From positions 117,050 through 181,049 of the forward strand of contig JAZQJI010000033.1 of assembly GCA_045541475.1 (NCBI GenBank): DNA of 64,000 nt, in the 5' to 3' direction. The position numbers and the translations under genes were made by a program. Of the stretch, positions 44,395 to 52,811 are shown piece by piece. The DNA comes from RGIG3077 sp045541475 (lineage in GTDB: Bacteria > Bacillota > Clostridia > Oscillospirales > Ruminococcaceae). The notes under the pieces were generated by a model. That model was not told where the DNA came from. It searched no databases and saw only the letters and a list, made by a program, of their open reading frames with translations. Numbering within the stretch: position 1 is the first letter of the stretch; each line of letters begins with the position of its first letter.

Positions 44395-44569
44395 GCAATA
44401 TTTTACTGATTATTGGGGCAATTTGAGGTTTGCGTGACAATTTTAAGACCAAAATATTGATTAAAATGACGAAATTTAAAATTGTAACCATAAATAGTAT
44501 TGTGCATATCAATATAATATGATATAATATTATGATTGATTATTTTTATATATGTAAATGGTGATTTAT

Positions 44570-45580
44570 ATGACAGCAGAAAAACAAATACGTTTTGACA
44601 ATATAAAGTCAATGATAGGCAATACTCCGTTGCTTGAAATCTCGCTTAAATTCAAGGGCGAAATGAGAAAAGTTTACGCAAAGGCAGAATATTTTTCGCT
44701 TTCGGGAAGCATTAAAGACAGGGTTGCGTACTACGTTTTGAAGAAAGCCTACGAAACAGGCGAAATCAGTGAAAATGACATCATTGCAGAGGCAACAAGC
44801 GGCAATACAGGCATCGCTTTTTCGGCAATAGGACGCTATCTCGGACATCAGGTTGTAATTTATATGCCCGATTGGATGAGCAGGGAACGCATTGCGCTTA
44901 TGGAGAGCTTTGGCGCGCAGGTGCGTCTTGTTTCAAAGGAAGAGGGCGGATTTTTAGGCGCAATAAAAATGACGGAAGAACTTGCCGAAAAAGGCGGTGT
45001 GTTCTTGCCCAAGCAGTTTTCCAACAATGATAACACAATGGCACATTTTTACACAACGGGTGAAGAAATCTCGCAGCAGTTAAAGTCTTTGGGGCTTGTT
45101 GCAGATGGCTTTGTTGCAGGCGTAGGCACGGGCGGCACTGTAATGGGCGTTAGCAAAAGACTGAAATTAGATAACGAAAATATGGCTATGTTCCCGTTAG
45201 AACCACTTAACTCCCCCACTCTTTCAACGGGATATAAAGTAGGCAAGCATAGAATACAGGGTATTTCTGACGAATTTGTACCCGATATAATGGACCTTAG
45301 CCAAGCACACTCAATCGTTTCCGTTGATGATATTGATTCAATCATCATGGCGCAGATGCTTTCCAAAACATTCGGCATTGGCGTTGGTGTTTCAAGCGGT
45401 GCAAACGTTCTTGGTTGCTTGCTTGCGCAGGAAAAACTGGGCAGCGACGCTGTTGTTGCAACAGTTTTTGCTGATGACAACAAAAAGTATCTTTCAACTG
45501 ATTATTCTCACACATTTGAGAGCAAGGAAAACCACCTTACAAAGTATATTGAGCTTGTAGGTGTAAGGGCGATAAAATAA
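44570..45580 (+). CDS. PLP-dependent cysteine synthase family protein
   Basis: A 336-residue fold-type II PLP enzyme (O-acetylserine sulfhydrylase / cysteine synthase-like). SMIGNTPLLEI at the N-terminus, the PLP Lys in SGSIKDRVAYYVL (K49), the TSGNTGIA substrate loop and GVGTGGTVMGVSKRL phosphate loop are present. It makes cysteine from an activated serine and sulfide, although cystathionine-synthase-like use is possible. Start at 44570 with GGTGAT just before; 44558 is an alternative. It is followed after 24 bp by a cysteine desulfurase and then ThiI, consistent with a cysteine-to-tRNA sulfur pathway. Confidence 0.88.
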   Translation: MTAEKQIRFDNIKSMIGNTPLLEISLKFKGEMRKVYAKAEYFSLSGSIKDRVAYYVLKKAYETGEISENDIIAEATSGNTGIAFSAIGRYLGHQVVIYMPDWMSRERIALMESFGAQVRLVSKEEGGFLGAIKMTEELAEKGGVFLPKQFSNNDNTMAHFYTTGEEISQQLKSLGLVADGFVAGVGTGGTVMGVSKRLKLDNENMAMFPLEPLNSPTLSTGYKVGKHRIQGISDEFVPDIMDLSQAHSIVSVDDIDSIIMAQMLSKTFGIGVGVSSGANVLGCLLAQEKLGSDAVVATVFADDNKKYLSTDYSHTFESKENHLTKYIELVGVRAIK

Positions 45581-45604
45581 AAATATCAAAAAACGGTGAC
45601 GTAA

Positions 45605-46738
45605 ATGAGTATTTATTTTGATAACGCGGCAACAACAAAGCCGTGCGAAGAATCTAACAGAGCAATGATAAGGGTGCTTACTGAAAAATGGGGCAATCCT
45701 TCATCGCTGCACAAAATGGGTATCGAAGCGCAGGAAACCGTGGAAAACTCACGCAAGGCAATAGGCGCAGCTTTAGGTTGCGACAGTGATTGTATATATT
45801 TTACATCGGGGGCTACCGAAAGTAACAACACCGCCGTTTTGGGTGCAGCCAAAGCGCATGGCAAACGCCGCAAAAGGATTGTTACAACTGCGGTTGAGCA
45901 TCCTTCCGTTAGCGAAGCAATGAAGCTTTTAGAGGCAAACGGATATGAGATAATCCGCATAAACTCAAGAGAAGACGGAGAATTTTGCTTTGAAGATTTT
46001 ATTGACGCTGTTGATGACAACACCTGTCTTGTAAGCTGTATGCTTGTAAACAACGAAAACGGTCTTGTTTTGCCCGTTAAAAAGGCGTTTAATTCAATTA
46101 AGCGTCTTTATCCGCACATTATTACGCACTGCGATGCCGTGCAGGGATTTTTGAAAATACCTTTTAAAGCATCTGAACTTAATGCGGATTTGATTTCTAT
46201 CAGCGGACATAAAATCAACGGACCTAAGGGCGTTGGCGCACTTTATATCAAAAAAGATGTAAGAATTTCGCCCCATATTATCGGCGGCGGTCAGGAGAGT
46301 AAAAAGCGCAGCGGAACGGAAAACGTTCCCGCAATTGCAGGCTTTGGTGCAGCTGTTAGAACAAACATGACAAATGCAAACGAAAATGCCGCAAAAGCTC
46401 AGGAATTGAAATCCGCACTTTACCGCAATTTAATGCGCATTGACGGCATAAGCTTTAATTCGGGAACAGAGGACAGTTCACCCTACATTGCAAATTTTTC
46501 GGTAATGGGTGTGCGTTCCGAAATAATGCTGCATTATCTTGAAGAAAGAGATATTTTCGTTTCAAGCGGTTCGGCTTGCTCAAAGGGTGCAAAAAGTTCG
46601 GTACTCAAAGGCTTTGCGCTTTCAGATGACAGAATAGACAGCGCATTGCGAGTAAGCTTTTGCAGCGACAACACCGTTGGCGAGGTAAAAGTTCTTTGCG
46701 CCGCAATTGCAGACGGTATTGCAAGATTTAGAAAATAA
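45605..46738 (+). CDS. Cysteine desulfurase (NifS/IscS family)
   Basis: A 377-residue PLP enzyme. YFDNAATTKP opens the protein, the PLP lysine is K203 in SGHKINGPKGVGALYI, and the persulfide cysteine C325 is in SSGSACSKGAKSSVLKGF. It removes sulfur from cysteine to a persulfide for transfer. Its immediate neighbour ThiI is the likely acceptor, as with NifZ-ThiI in Bacillus subtilis; I infer that rather than a general Fe-S role. It overlaps the ThiI reading frame region by one base at 46738. Confidence 0.93.
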   Translation: MSIYFDNAATTKPCEESNRAMIRVLTEKWGNPSSLHKMGIEAQETVENSRKAIGAALGCDSDCIYFTSGATESNNTAVLGAAKAHGKRRKRIVTTAVEHPSVSEAMKLLEANGYEIIRINSREDGEFCFEDFIDAVDDNTCLVSCMLVNNENGLVLPVKKAFNSIKRLYPHIITHCDAVQGFLKIPFKASELNADLISISGHKINGPKGVGALYIKKDVRISPHIIGGGQESKKRSGTENVPAIAGFGAAVRTNMTNANENAAKAQELKSALYRNLMRIDGISFNSGTEDSSPYIANFSVMGVRSEIMLHYLEERDIFVSSGSACSKGAKSSVLKGFALSDDRIDSALRVSFCSDNTVGEVKVLCAAIADGIARFRK

Positions 46739-46752
46739 TGAGGGAATATAAC

Positions 46753-47925
46753 ATGAATGAAATTGTTTTGTTGAAATACGGAGAAATCGCCCTAAAAGGA
46801 CTTAACAGAAATACTTTTGAAGATATACTTATTAAAAATATCCGCAAAAGATTAAAAGCATACGGCAAGTTTAAAATCACCAAGGCACAGTCTACTATAT
46901 ATATAGAGCCTAACGAAAATATCAATGCGGACGAGCTTATCGAAAAGCTTTCCAAGGTTTTCGGCATATCAAAGCTTTGCAAGAGTGCGATTGCACCCAA
47001 GGATTTTGATAAAATAAGCGAAATTACGCTTGATTATCTTGCTGATACTTTGGAATACGCAAGAACCTTTAGGGTTTCGGCAAAGCGTGCCGACAAGAAG
47101 TTCCCTATGAACTCTCCTCAGATTTGCCGTGAGCTTGGCGGTGTTATTCTTGATAAATACCCGCATTTAAAGGTATCGCTTGACAATGCCGATGTTGACG
47201 TTGTTGTTGAGATAAGAGATGCGGGCGCATATATCCACGCAGGCGCAATTGATGGCGCAGGCGGTTTGCCGGTAGGCTCCAGCGGAAACGGTATGCTGCT
47301 GCTTTCGGGCGGTATTGATAGTCCCGTTGCGGCTTACATGATGGCAAAGCGTGGCATTTATATCTCTGCCGTACACTTTGTAAGTCCGCCTTATACATCG
47401 GAAAGGGCAAGACTTAAAGTTGTAAAGCTTTGTGAAAAGCTTGCTCCCTACTGCGGAAATATCATGCTTTTCTGCGTTCCGTTTACCGAAATTCAAGAAG
47501 CTATCAGAGATAACTGTCCCACTGAATATTTCACAATTATCATGCGCCGCATTATGTTTGATATTGCGCAGAGAATTGCCGAAAAGGATGAATGTATTGC
47601 ACTTATCACAGGCGAGAGTGTAGGTCAGGTGGCAAGCCAGACGCTTAAAGCTATGGTATGCACGGATGCAGCTTGCAAAATGCCCGTTCTTCGCCCCGTT
47701 GTTGGCATGGATAAGACGGAAATTATCGAAATTGCAAGAAAAATTGATACTTTTGAAACTTCTGTTCTGCCCTACGAGGACTGCTGTACGGTATTTACCC
47801 CCAAGCACCCAAAAACCAAGCCTTCGCTTGAAGAGATTGAAAAAGGGCAAAATGCATATAATTTTGAACCTTTAATTGTTCAAGCAGTCGAAAATACAAC
47901 TACCGAAATTATTTCCGCAACATAA
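46753..47925 (+). CDS. thiI: tRNA 4-thiouridine synthase ThiI
   Basis: A 390-residue enzyme. The N-terminal ferredoxin-like/THUMP part (1-~165) starts EIVLLKYGEIALKGLNR, and the PP-loop ATP pyrophosphatase domain has LLLSGGIDSPVAAYMMAKRG near residue 180. The end carries YEDCCTVFTPKHPKTKP, typical of the Firmicutes ThiI without a rhodanese domain, so sulfur must come directly from the desulfurase. It makes s4U8 in tRNA. The start at 46753 is chosen because GAGGG lies in front of it; the ATG at 46738 overlaps the upstream gene. Confidence 0.94.
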   Translation: MNEIVLLKYGEIALKGLNRNTFEDILIKNIRKRLKAYGKFKITKAQSTIYIEPNENINADELIEKLSKVFGISKLCKSAIAPKDFDKISEITLDYLADTLEYARTFRVSAKRADKKFPMNSPQICRELGGVILDKYPHLKVSLDNADVDVVVEIRDAGAYIHAGAIDGAGGLPVGSSGNGMLLLSGGIDSPVAAYMMAKRGIYISAVHFVSPPYTSERARLKVVKLCEKLAPYCGNIMLFCVPFTEIQEAIRDNCPTEYFTIIMRRIMFDIAQRIAEKDECIALITGESVGQVASQTLKAMVCTDAACKMPVLRPVVGMDKTEIIEIARKIDTFETSVLPYEDCCTVFTPKHPKTKPSLEEIEKGQNAYNFEPLIVQAVENTTTEIISAT

Positions 47926-47983
47926 TTTGCGGTTTTGCAATGGTAATTTTTAACAAATAACAGCTTTATATTTTGTGCAAATA

Positions 47984-48022
47984 AGCGGAAAATCTTTGTG
48001 ATTTTCCGCTGTTTTGTTTTTT
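47984..48022 (+). terminator. Rho-independent terminator after thiI
   Basis: AGCGGAAAATC (47984-47994) pairs with GATTTTCCGCT (48000-48010), 11-bp stem with a 5-base loop and a T-rich tail. Confidence 0.82.
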
Positions 48023-48029
48023 GCCAAAC

Positions 48030-48058
48030 TTGACAAAATATGGTTTGGGTGCTAAAAT
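48030..48058 (+). promoter_or_regulatory. Promoter of the CinA-sortase-SpoIID operon
   Basis: TTGACA (48030-48035), 17-bp spacer, TAAAAT (48053-48058); 89 bp upstream of the CinA-domain start. Confidence 0.78.
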
Positions 48059-48146
48059 GTGCTTGTAAACTGCGTATTAGCGCCATTTTTGTATATTTGT
48101 CGTTAATATCTGCTTAAAAATATTGAAATATATTTTTGGTGAATGT

Positions 48147-48704
48147 GTGAAAAATCGTATAAAAGAGTTGTCTGAAAAAGGTTATTTGCCCAAACATACC
48201 CTGCAAAACCTTGACAAAGAAGCGCAGGGTATAGTAAAATTATTGTTGAAAACCGGTTTAAAACTCGCCACAGCCGAAAGTTGTACAGGCGGTATGATAA
48301 GCCAATTTGTAACAAGCGTTCCAAACGCTTCACAAATTTTTGATATGGGTGTTTGCACTTACGCAAACAGCGCAAAGGAACAACTCTTGAACGTAAGTCA
48401 CTGTACTCTTGAAGAATACGGAGCAGTTAGCCGTAAGACAGCTATTGAAATGGCACGCGGTATTAAGGCACTTGCAAAAAGCGATATAGGCGTTGCTGTT
48501 ACGGGTATTGCAGGCCCAACGGGTGCCACTGCGGACAAGCCCATTGGTACGGTATATTGCGGAGTTGCTTATAAAGAAATTGAATTTGCCTGTCTTTTAA
48601 GGCTTTTTGAGCTTGAAAACTGCGACAGGGACGCTTTGCGCAAGTACACCTGCCTTTGCGTGTTTGAAATATTGCACGAGCTTATTCATCTTGATAACGA
48701 GTAA
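48147..48704 (+). CDS. CinA C-terminal domain protein (nicotinamide-nucleotide amidohydrolase type)
   Basis: About 185 residues. LKTGLKLATAESCTGGMISQFVTSVPNASQIFDMG and AVSRKTAIEMARGIKALAKSDIGVAVTGIAGPTGAT are the signature of the CinA C-terminal / PncC domain, which deamidates NMN to nicotinate mononucleotide. The N-terminal MoCF domain of full CinA is absent, as in stand-alone PncC. The start is best placed at GTG 48147 (GGTGA upstream); the frame also allows TTG 48123. It is only 9 bp upstream of a sortase gene, so it shares a transcript although no functional link is known. Confidence 0.87.
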   Translation: MKNRIKELSEKGYLPKHTLQNLDKEAQGIVKLLLKTGLKLATAESCTGGMISQFVTSVPNASQIFDMGVCTYANSAKEQLLNVSHCTLEEYGAVSRKTAIEMARGIKALAKSDIGVAVTGIAGPTGATADKPIGTVYCGVAYKEIEFACLLRLFELENCDRDALRKYTCLCVFEILHELIHLDNE

Positions 48705-48713
48705 TATTCTATT

Positions 48714-49646
48714 ATGGATAAACATATAAATCAAAAAAAGGACAGCCTGAAGTTTATTTTAAAATCAATTGGCGTTTACACATTAATGTTTGTCGCCCTT
48801 ACAGGCTGCTCTGAAAAGAATGCCGACAGTTCAACAACTGTAACAACGGCATCAAGCAACGGTGCTGCAACGCAGGTAACAACCGTTACAACCGCTGTTA
48901 CCACAACGACTACAACGGGTGTAACTACTCCCGCTGTTGAAGTTAATGACGAAGCTCAAGCGCTTTTGGCAACAAATCCCGATACAATCGGGCGCATAAA
49001 AATTGCGGGCACAAATATTGATTATCCCGTTGCACAATCGCTTGATAATTCTTACTATCTTATTACCGACTTTTTCGGTGATTATTACAGATACGGCACA
49101 GTTTATGCCGATTACAGATGCAATTTTGGCGCAGATGAAGAATTGCACAGCGATAACATTGTGCTTTACGGTCATCACACAGCACTTAATGATTATTTTT
49201 CGCAATTGCATAATTACAAAAGGGATATTGAATTTTACAAACAATACCCCATAATCGAGCTTAAATCAAATTATGATACAGAATATTACAAGATTTTTGC
49301 TTACATGATTACCAATGCCAGCGAAAGCGATGGCCCTGTGTTTTATTATCACAGGTACCACAACTTTGAAACACAGGAAGATTTTGACTGGTACATTGAT
49401 GAAGTTTTAAAACGCTCCATGATAGTGAGCGGCGTGGATGTTGAATATGGTGATGATATTCTCACTCTTTCAACCTGCACTGTTGAATTTGAAGATTCAC
49501 GGTTTGTTGTATATGCAAGGAAGCTGCGTAACGGCGAGGATGAATTTGCCGGCGTAACCGATGCTTACATCAATCCGAATCCGCTGATGCCTGATGCGTA
49601 TTACCGCATTTACGGCGGCAGCTATATAGAAAATTATAGCGAATAA
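48714..49646 (+). CDS. Class B sortase with predicted lipoprotein signal peptide
   Basis: A 310-residue sortase. The N-terminus has a basic stretch and hydrophobic helix (residues about 12-30) ending in a lipobox LTGC, so C32 would be lipidated. A Thr-rich linker follows (residues 40-73). The sortase domain (about 85-270) has H154 (LYGHHT), C255 (TLSTC) and R263 (EDSRF). The C-terminal tail INPNPLMPDAYYRIYGGSY resembles that of the sortase at 19033-20580. Sortases normally have a transmembrane anchor, so a lipidated one is unusual. It lies 22-31 bp upstream of a SpoIID-domain gene. Confidence 0.88.
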   Translation: MDKHINQKKDSLKFILKSIGVYTLMFVALTGCSEKNADSSTTVTTASSNGAATQVTTVTTAVTTTTTTGVTTPAVEVNDEAQALLATNPDTIGRIKIAGTNIDYPVAQSLDNSYYLITDFFGDYYRYGTVYADYRCNFGADEELHSDNIVLYGHHTALNDYFSQLHNYKRDIEFYKQYPIIELKSNYDTEYYKIFAYMITNASESDGPVFYYHRYHNFETQEDFDWYIDEVLKRSMIVSGVDVEYGDDILTLSTCTVEFEDSRFVVYARKLRNGEDEFAGVTDAYINPNPLMPDAYYRIYGGSYIENYSE

Positions 49647-49677
49647 CGCTATATGACGAGAGGAATTTTTGCATAGT

Positions 49678-51012
49678 ATGAAAAAACTGTTACCGCTAAG
49701 GTCTGTTATACCCGTACTTGTAATCGCTGTATTTTACAGCCTTGCATTTGCGTTTGTCGGTACTGTGAGCGGCTATGACGATGCTGAGCATATCAGCGAG
49801 GGTTCAGTGGTTATCTCTAATGATTACCGTGCGGAAAATGTTAAGCTTAACACACCCGTGCTTGCAACAACCGCTCCCGAGCAGGAATATGCACAGTATG
49901 TTGTAATGACATGGAATAAGGCTGTTGCCGATGAAAATTTCCTTGTTAGCCTTGCAACAACAACTACGACAACACCGGTTACTCAAGTTACACAGAATGC
50001 GAATGGTTCAACCGATGTAACAGACACAACAACCACAACTACCACCACAACAACCGAAACCACACAGATGACCACTTCGATTGTTGCAACACAGGGCGCA
50101 CCTGAAATTACTACGCTTGCTACCACCACAACATCCCCTGCTCAGACATCCGCAGCAGATACAACAAGTACTTCTGAAGGCGATGCTTCAGATTCTGCTT
50201 CAAATGGTTCTGCTTCTGCATCGGATACAATCACTGCAAATCTTGCAAACACAACGTTTACATTTAAAACATACGGCTACGGTCACGGCTGTGGCTTAAG
50301 CCAGAACGGCGCTAACTATTTTGCGCTTTACGGCGGATATGACTACACACAGATTCTTGCGCATTTCTATCCCGGTGCAACGCTTGCAAACACTGGCATT
50401 ACCGGTAGCGAAACCATTACTGTAAACGGCGTTTCAGGCTCGGTTGTTGATATCATTTCCATGGTATGCAACCAGGAGGTAGGCCCGAGCTTCCATGAAG
50501 AAGCCATTAAAGCGCAGGCTGTTGCAGCGTACACATTTGTTATGTACAACGGCGGCAGCGCAAGCGGTCTTGGTATGAGAGCAAACCCGCCTGAAAAAAT
50601 CGTTAACTGCGTAAACGAAGTTCTCGGTCAGGCACTCTTCTACAATGGCAACTACATTCTTTCACAGTTCTACGCTTCAAGCGGCGGTGCTTCGGCTTCG
50701 TGCAAGGATATCTTCACAGCTGACCTGCCCTATTTGCGCAGTGTTGAATGCCCCTACGACGAGCTTTACGACCCCCACTATGGCACAGAAAAGAGCTTTA
50801 CTGCTGAATATGTAAAGGCAGAGCTTGAATCAAGACTTGGTATTACACTTTCTGATAATATTGAAAACTGGATCGTCTTCACCGAAGGCGACGGCGGATA
50901 TATCGCATCGGTCTGTGTTGACGGTCAGGTGACTGTCAAGGGACAGAAATTCCGCAGTTATTTCGGATTGAAATCCGCAAATATGGATGTTTCTGTAAAC
51001 ATCGCACAATAA
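49678..51012 (+). CDS. SpoIID/LytB domain protein with circularly permuted domain order
   Basis: A 444-residue membrane-anchored or secreted protein. After an N-terminal hydrophobic segment (about 10-30) and a long Thr/Ser-rich linker (about 90-195), the SpoIID motifs appear in reversed order: first the GYGHGCGLSQNGANYF motif (G202-H203-G204) with ILAHFYPGATL, then NQEVGPSFHEEAIKAQAVAAYTFVMY (catalytic-type E267) and SSGGAS near residue 335, ending at FRSYFGLKSANM. In B. subtilis SpoIID and LytB the GHG-SQ motif is C-terminal. The family remodels peptidoglycan (lytic transglycosylase or amidase enhancer). TTG at 49669 is an alternative start. Confidence 0.85.
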   Translation: MKKLLPLRSVIPVLVIAVFYSLAFAFVGTVSGYDDAEHISEGSVVISNDYRAENVKLNTPVLATTAPEQEYAQYVVMTWNKAVADENFLVSLATTTTTTPVTQVTQNANGSTDVTDTTTTTTTTTTETTQMTTSIVATQGAPEITTLATTTTSPAQTSAADTTSTSEGDASDSASNGSASASDTITANLANTTFTFKTYGYGHGCGLSQNGANYFALYGGYDYTQILAHFYPGATLANTGITGSETITVNGVSGSVVDIISMVCNQEVGPSFHEEAIKAQAVAAYTFVMYNGGSASGLGMRANPPEKIVNCVNEVLGQALFYNGNYILSQFYASSGGASASCKDIFTADLPYLRSVECPYDELYDPHYGTEKSFTAEYVKAELESRLGITLSDNIENWIVFTEGDGGYIASVCVDGQVTVKGQKFRSYFGLKSANMDVSVNIAQ

Positions 51013-51017
51013 AACAC

Positions 51018-51056
51018 AAATCCCTTTTGGCGCATTATGTCAAAAGGGATTTTTGG
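51018..51056 (+). terminator. Rho-independent terminator after the SpoIID-domain gene
   Basis: AAATCCCTTTTG (51018-51029) pairs with CAAAAGGGATTT (51041-51052), 12-bp stem with an 11-base loop and a T-rich tail. Confidence 0.8.
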
Positions 51057-51088
51057 ATTTGAACAATCGGATTGATTAAGGTGATTTG

Positions 51089-51379
51089 ATGAAGAACATA
51101 GTCTTACATATTATTTGTTTCGTTGCAAATCTGATTATAGGAATGATTGAGTTTTTATCATGTATTTTGGTTTATTCGTTTGTATTCGAAGCCGACAACA
51201 GCGACCATAGTATTCAATTAGGACTTTTTTGTTTGCTTATCGGATTATTTTTTCTGATTTTGCCTAACATGTTTTTCTATTGCAAATGCAAATTTAACAC
51301 CAAGAAAATCCTTATTTTTCAAATACTTCCTCTTATTATCGGTGCAATTTCATTTTGTATTTTTCAGTTGCACTATTAA
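51089..51379 (+). CDS. Small integral membrane protein of unknown function
   Basis: A 96-residue protein with three to four hydrophobic segments separated by short polar loops (EADNSDHS, KCKFNTKK). I do not recognise a family. AAGGTGATTTG upstream of the ATG at 51089 is a good ribosome site and there is no obvious shadowing frame, so I think it is real. Whether it is transcribed alone or as read-through from the upstream terminator is unclear. Confidence 0.55.
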   Translation: MKNIVLHIICFVANLIIGMIEFLSCILVYSFVFEADNSDHSIQLGLFCLLIGLFFLILPNMFFYCKCKFNTKKILIFQILPLIIGAISFCIFQLHY

Positions 51380-51440
51380 ATCACACCGCAAAGCAATCTT
51401 TAATTATCAAACGAAAGCAAAACTGTATATATAACGAAAT

Positions 51441-51475
51441 AACGCCGAAAGCATTTAGCTCTCGGCGTTTTGTTT
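51441..51475 (-). terminator. Terminator between the small membrane protein and the ABC permease
   Basis: AACGCCGA (51441-51448) pairs with TCGGCGTT (51462-51469) with an inner AG/CT extension; T-rich in the plus direction and less so in the minus. Confidence 0.6.
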
Positions 51476-51476
51476 G

Positions 51477-52811
51477 TTATTGGTCGTTATTTGCTAAGTT
51501 CTTTTTCATCTTGCGTTTTTGTCCGAAATTAAGCGAAATCGTAAAGATTTTATCCGATGTGAAAAGACGCACTGCAAAGAACATACAAACAGCAAGGAAA
51601 ACAAGCTGATAAGCAAGACCTACCCAGTAAATTGTCATATTGCCAAAGGTGATATTGCTTATTGCAGTGAATGTGTGGGTAAAGGGAATTGCCCATGCAA
51701 TAAAACGAAGAACTGCGGGTTCGGCGGTGTTTATATCAATAAACAGCGACATGAGATAGGGTATCATGGTTAAAACGGTAATGGGCAAAATAACAGTTTG
51801 CGTTTGCTTTGCATCGGTTACAAGTGCACCAAGAATAAGCGAAGCAGAAAGCGCAATCATAATACTTACAAAAAGCTGTAAGCCCACAAGCAAATAATCA
51901 CCCGTGCCAAGATTTAACCCAAGCTGTTCCATCATGCTGTCTGTTTGGTCGCTATCAAGCGCTGTTGTCTGAATATCCGTCATGGCTGACATATACTTGC
52001 TGAAGCCTATCATATACACAACTGCGTTTAAAAGCGCAACAATTGCAGCAGCTGTCATTTTTGCACCTAAAACAGATATTCTTGAAACAGGAGCAGAAAG
52101 CAAGGTTTCAAGCGTTTTATCAAGCTTTTCAGTAGCAACAGCGTTGATAATCATCTGCGAAGCCATAATTACAAGCACAAACACAACTATGGGGATAATA
52201 ACACTTTGCGACATTACATAAGTCATTACCTGGCCCGAGCCGATATTTGCGCTTTTATCCGTAACAACGGTGTATTCATCAACACCAACCGGCATACTAA
52301 TAAATTCCAGATCTTCCGCTGCAATGCCATAATCACCCGTTAACACGGTTGTGAATATCGCATTTTGAATAATGCTTACAGCCGATGAAGAATCAACCGA
52401 AGCCATATTTCCCATCATTGCGGCATTTTCCATTCTGCTGATAAATTCGATATTAGCGGTTACTTTGTCCTGCGTAATGGATTTGGTAAAGCCCTGAGGA
52501 ATTACGATAAGATAATCTGTATCTGCGCTGTCAAGAAGCTCAACCTTATCCTGTGATGAATATTCTTTCAATTCCACAGTATATCCCGAAAGCTCAATCT
52601 GTTCAATAAGCTGTTCGGTAAATTCGGTGTCATCATTATCACATATAGCTACGCTGCCCTGTTCGGATTCCATAGAATCTTCCACAGTCTCTCCCATAAA
52701 TTCTCCCAAAAACGAAAGTACAAAAAGCATCATAACCATGGTGATTATGGTTTGAAAATTAAGCAGCTCTTTTAGTTCTTTTTTAAGCAATGTCAGGAAC
52801 TTCATTGCCAT
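51477..52811 (-). CDS. ABC-2 type transporter permease (NatB-like)
   Basis: A 444-residue permease. The first membrane helix (about 20-38) is followed by a large extracytoplasmic domain (about 40-200) and then five more helices, the layout of the NatB / ABC-2 exporters. QMIINAVATEKLDKTLETLLSAPVSRISVLGAKM near residue 215-250 is the conserved coupling segment. The ATPase NatA-like gene lies upstream and overlaps by 29 bp. These pairs export Na+, lipids or drugs; the substrate is unknown here. Confidence 0.88.
   Translation of the reverse strand: MAMKFLTLLKKELKELLNFQTIITMVMMLFVLSFLGEFMGETVEDSMESEQGSVAICDNDDTEFTEQLIEQIELSGYTVELKEYSSQDKVELLDSADTDYLIVIPQGFTKSITQDKVTANIEFISRMENAAMMGNMASVDSSSAVSIIQNAIFTTVLTGDYGIAAEDLEFISMPVGVDEYTVVTDKSANIGSGQVMTYVMSQSVIIPIVVFVLVIMASQMIINAVATEKLDKTLETLLSAPVSRISVLGAKMTAAAIVALLNAVVYMIGFSKYMSAMTDIQTTALDSDQTDSMMEQLGLNLGTGDYLLVGLQLFVSIMIALSASLILGALVTDAKQTQTVILPITVLTMIPYLMSLFIDINTAEPAVLRFIAWAIPFTHTFTAISNITFGNMTIYWVGLAYQLVFLAVCMFFAVRLFTSDKIFTISLNFGQKRKMKKNLANNDQ

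Noticed and set aside
44500..44528. A strong promoter for the cysteine synthase gene
   Set aside because: TATAAT occurs twice there in very AT-rich DNA, with only a weak -35 (TTGTGC at 44500), so I did not list it as a supported feature.
51355..51609. 84-residue frame after the small membrane protein
   Set aside because: It runs through the terminator at 51441 and lies antisense to the permease gene; no ribosome site.
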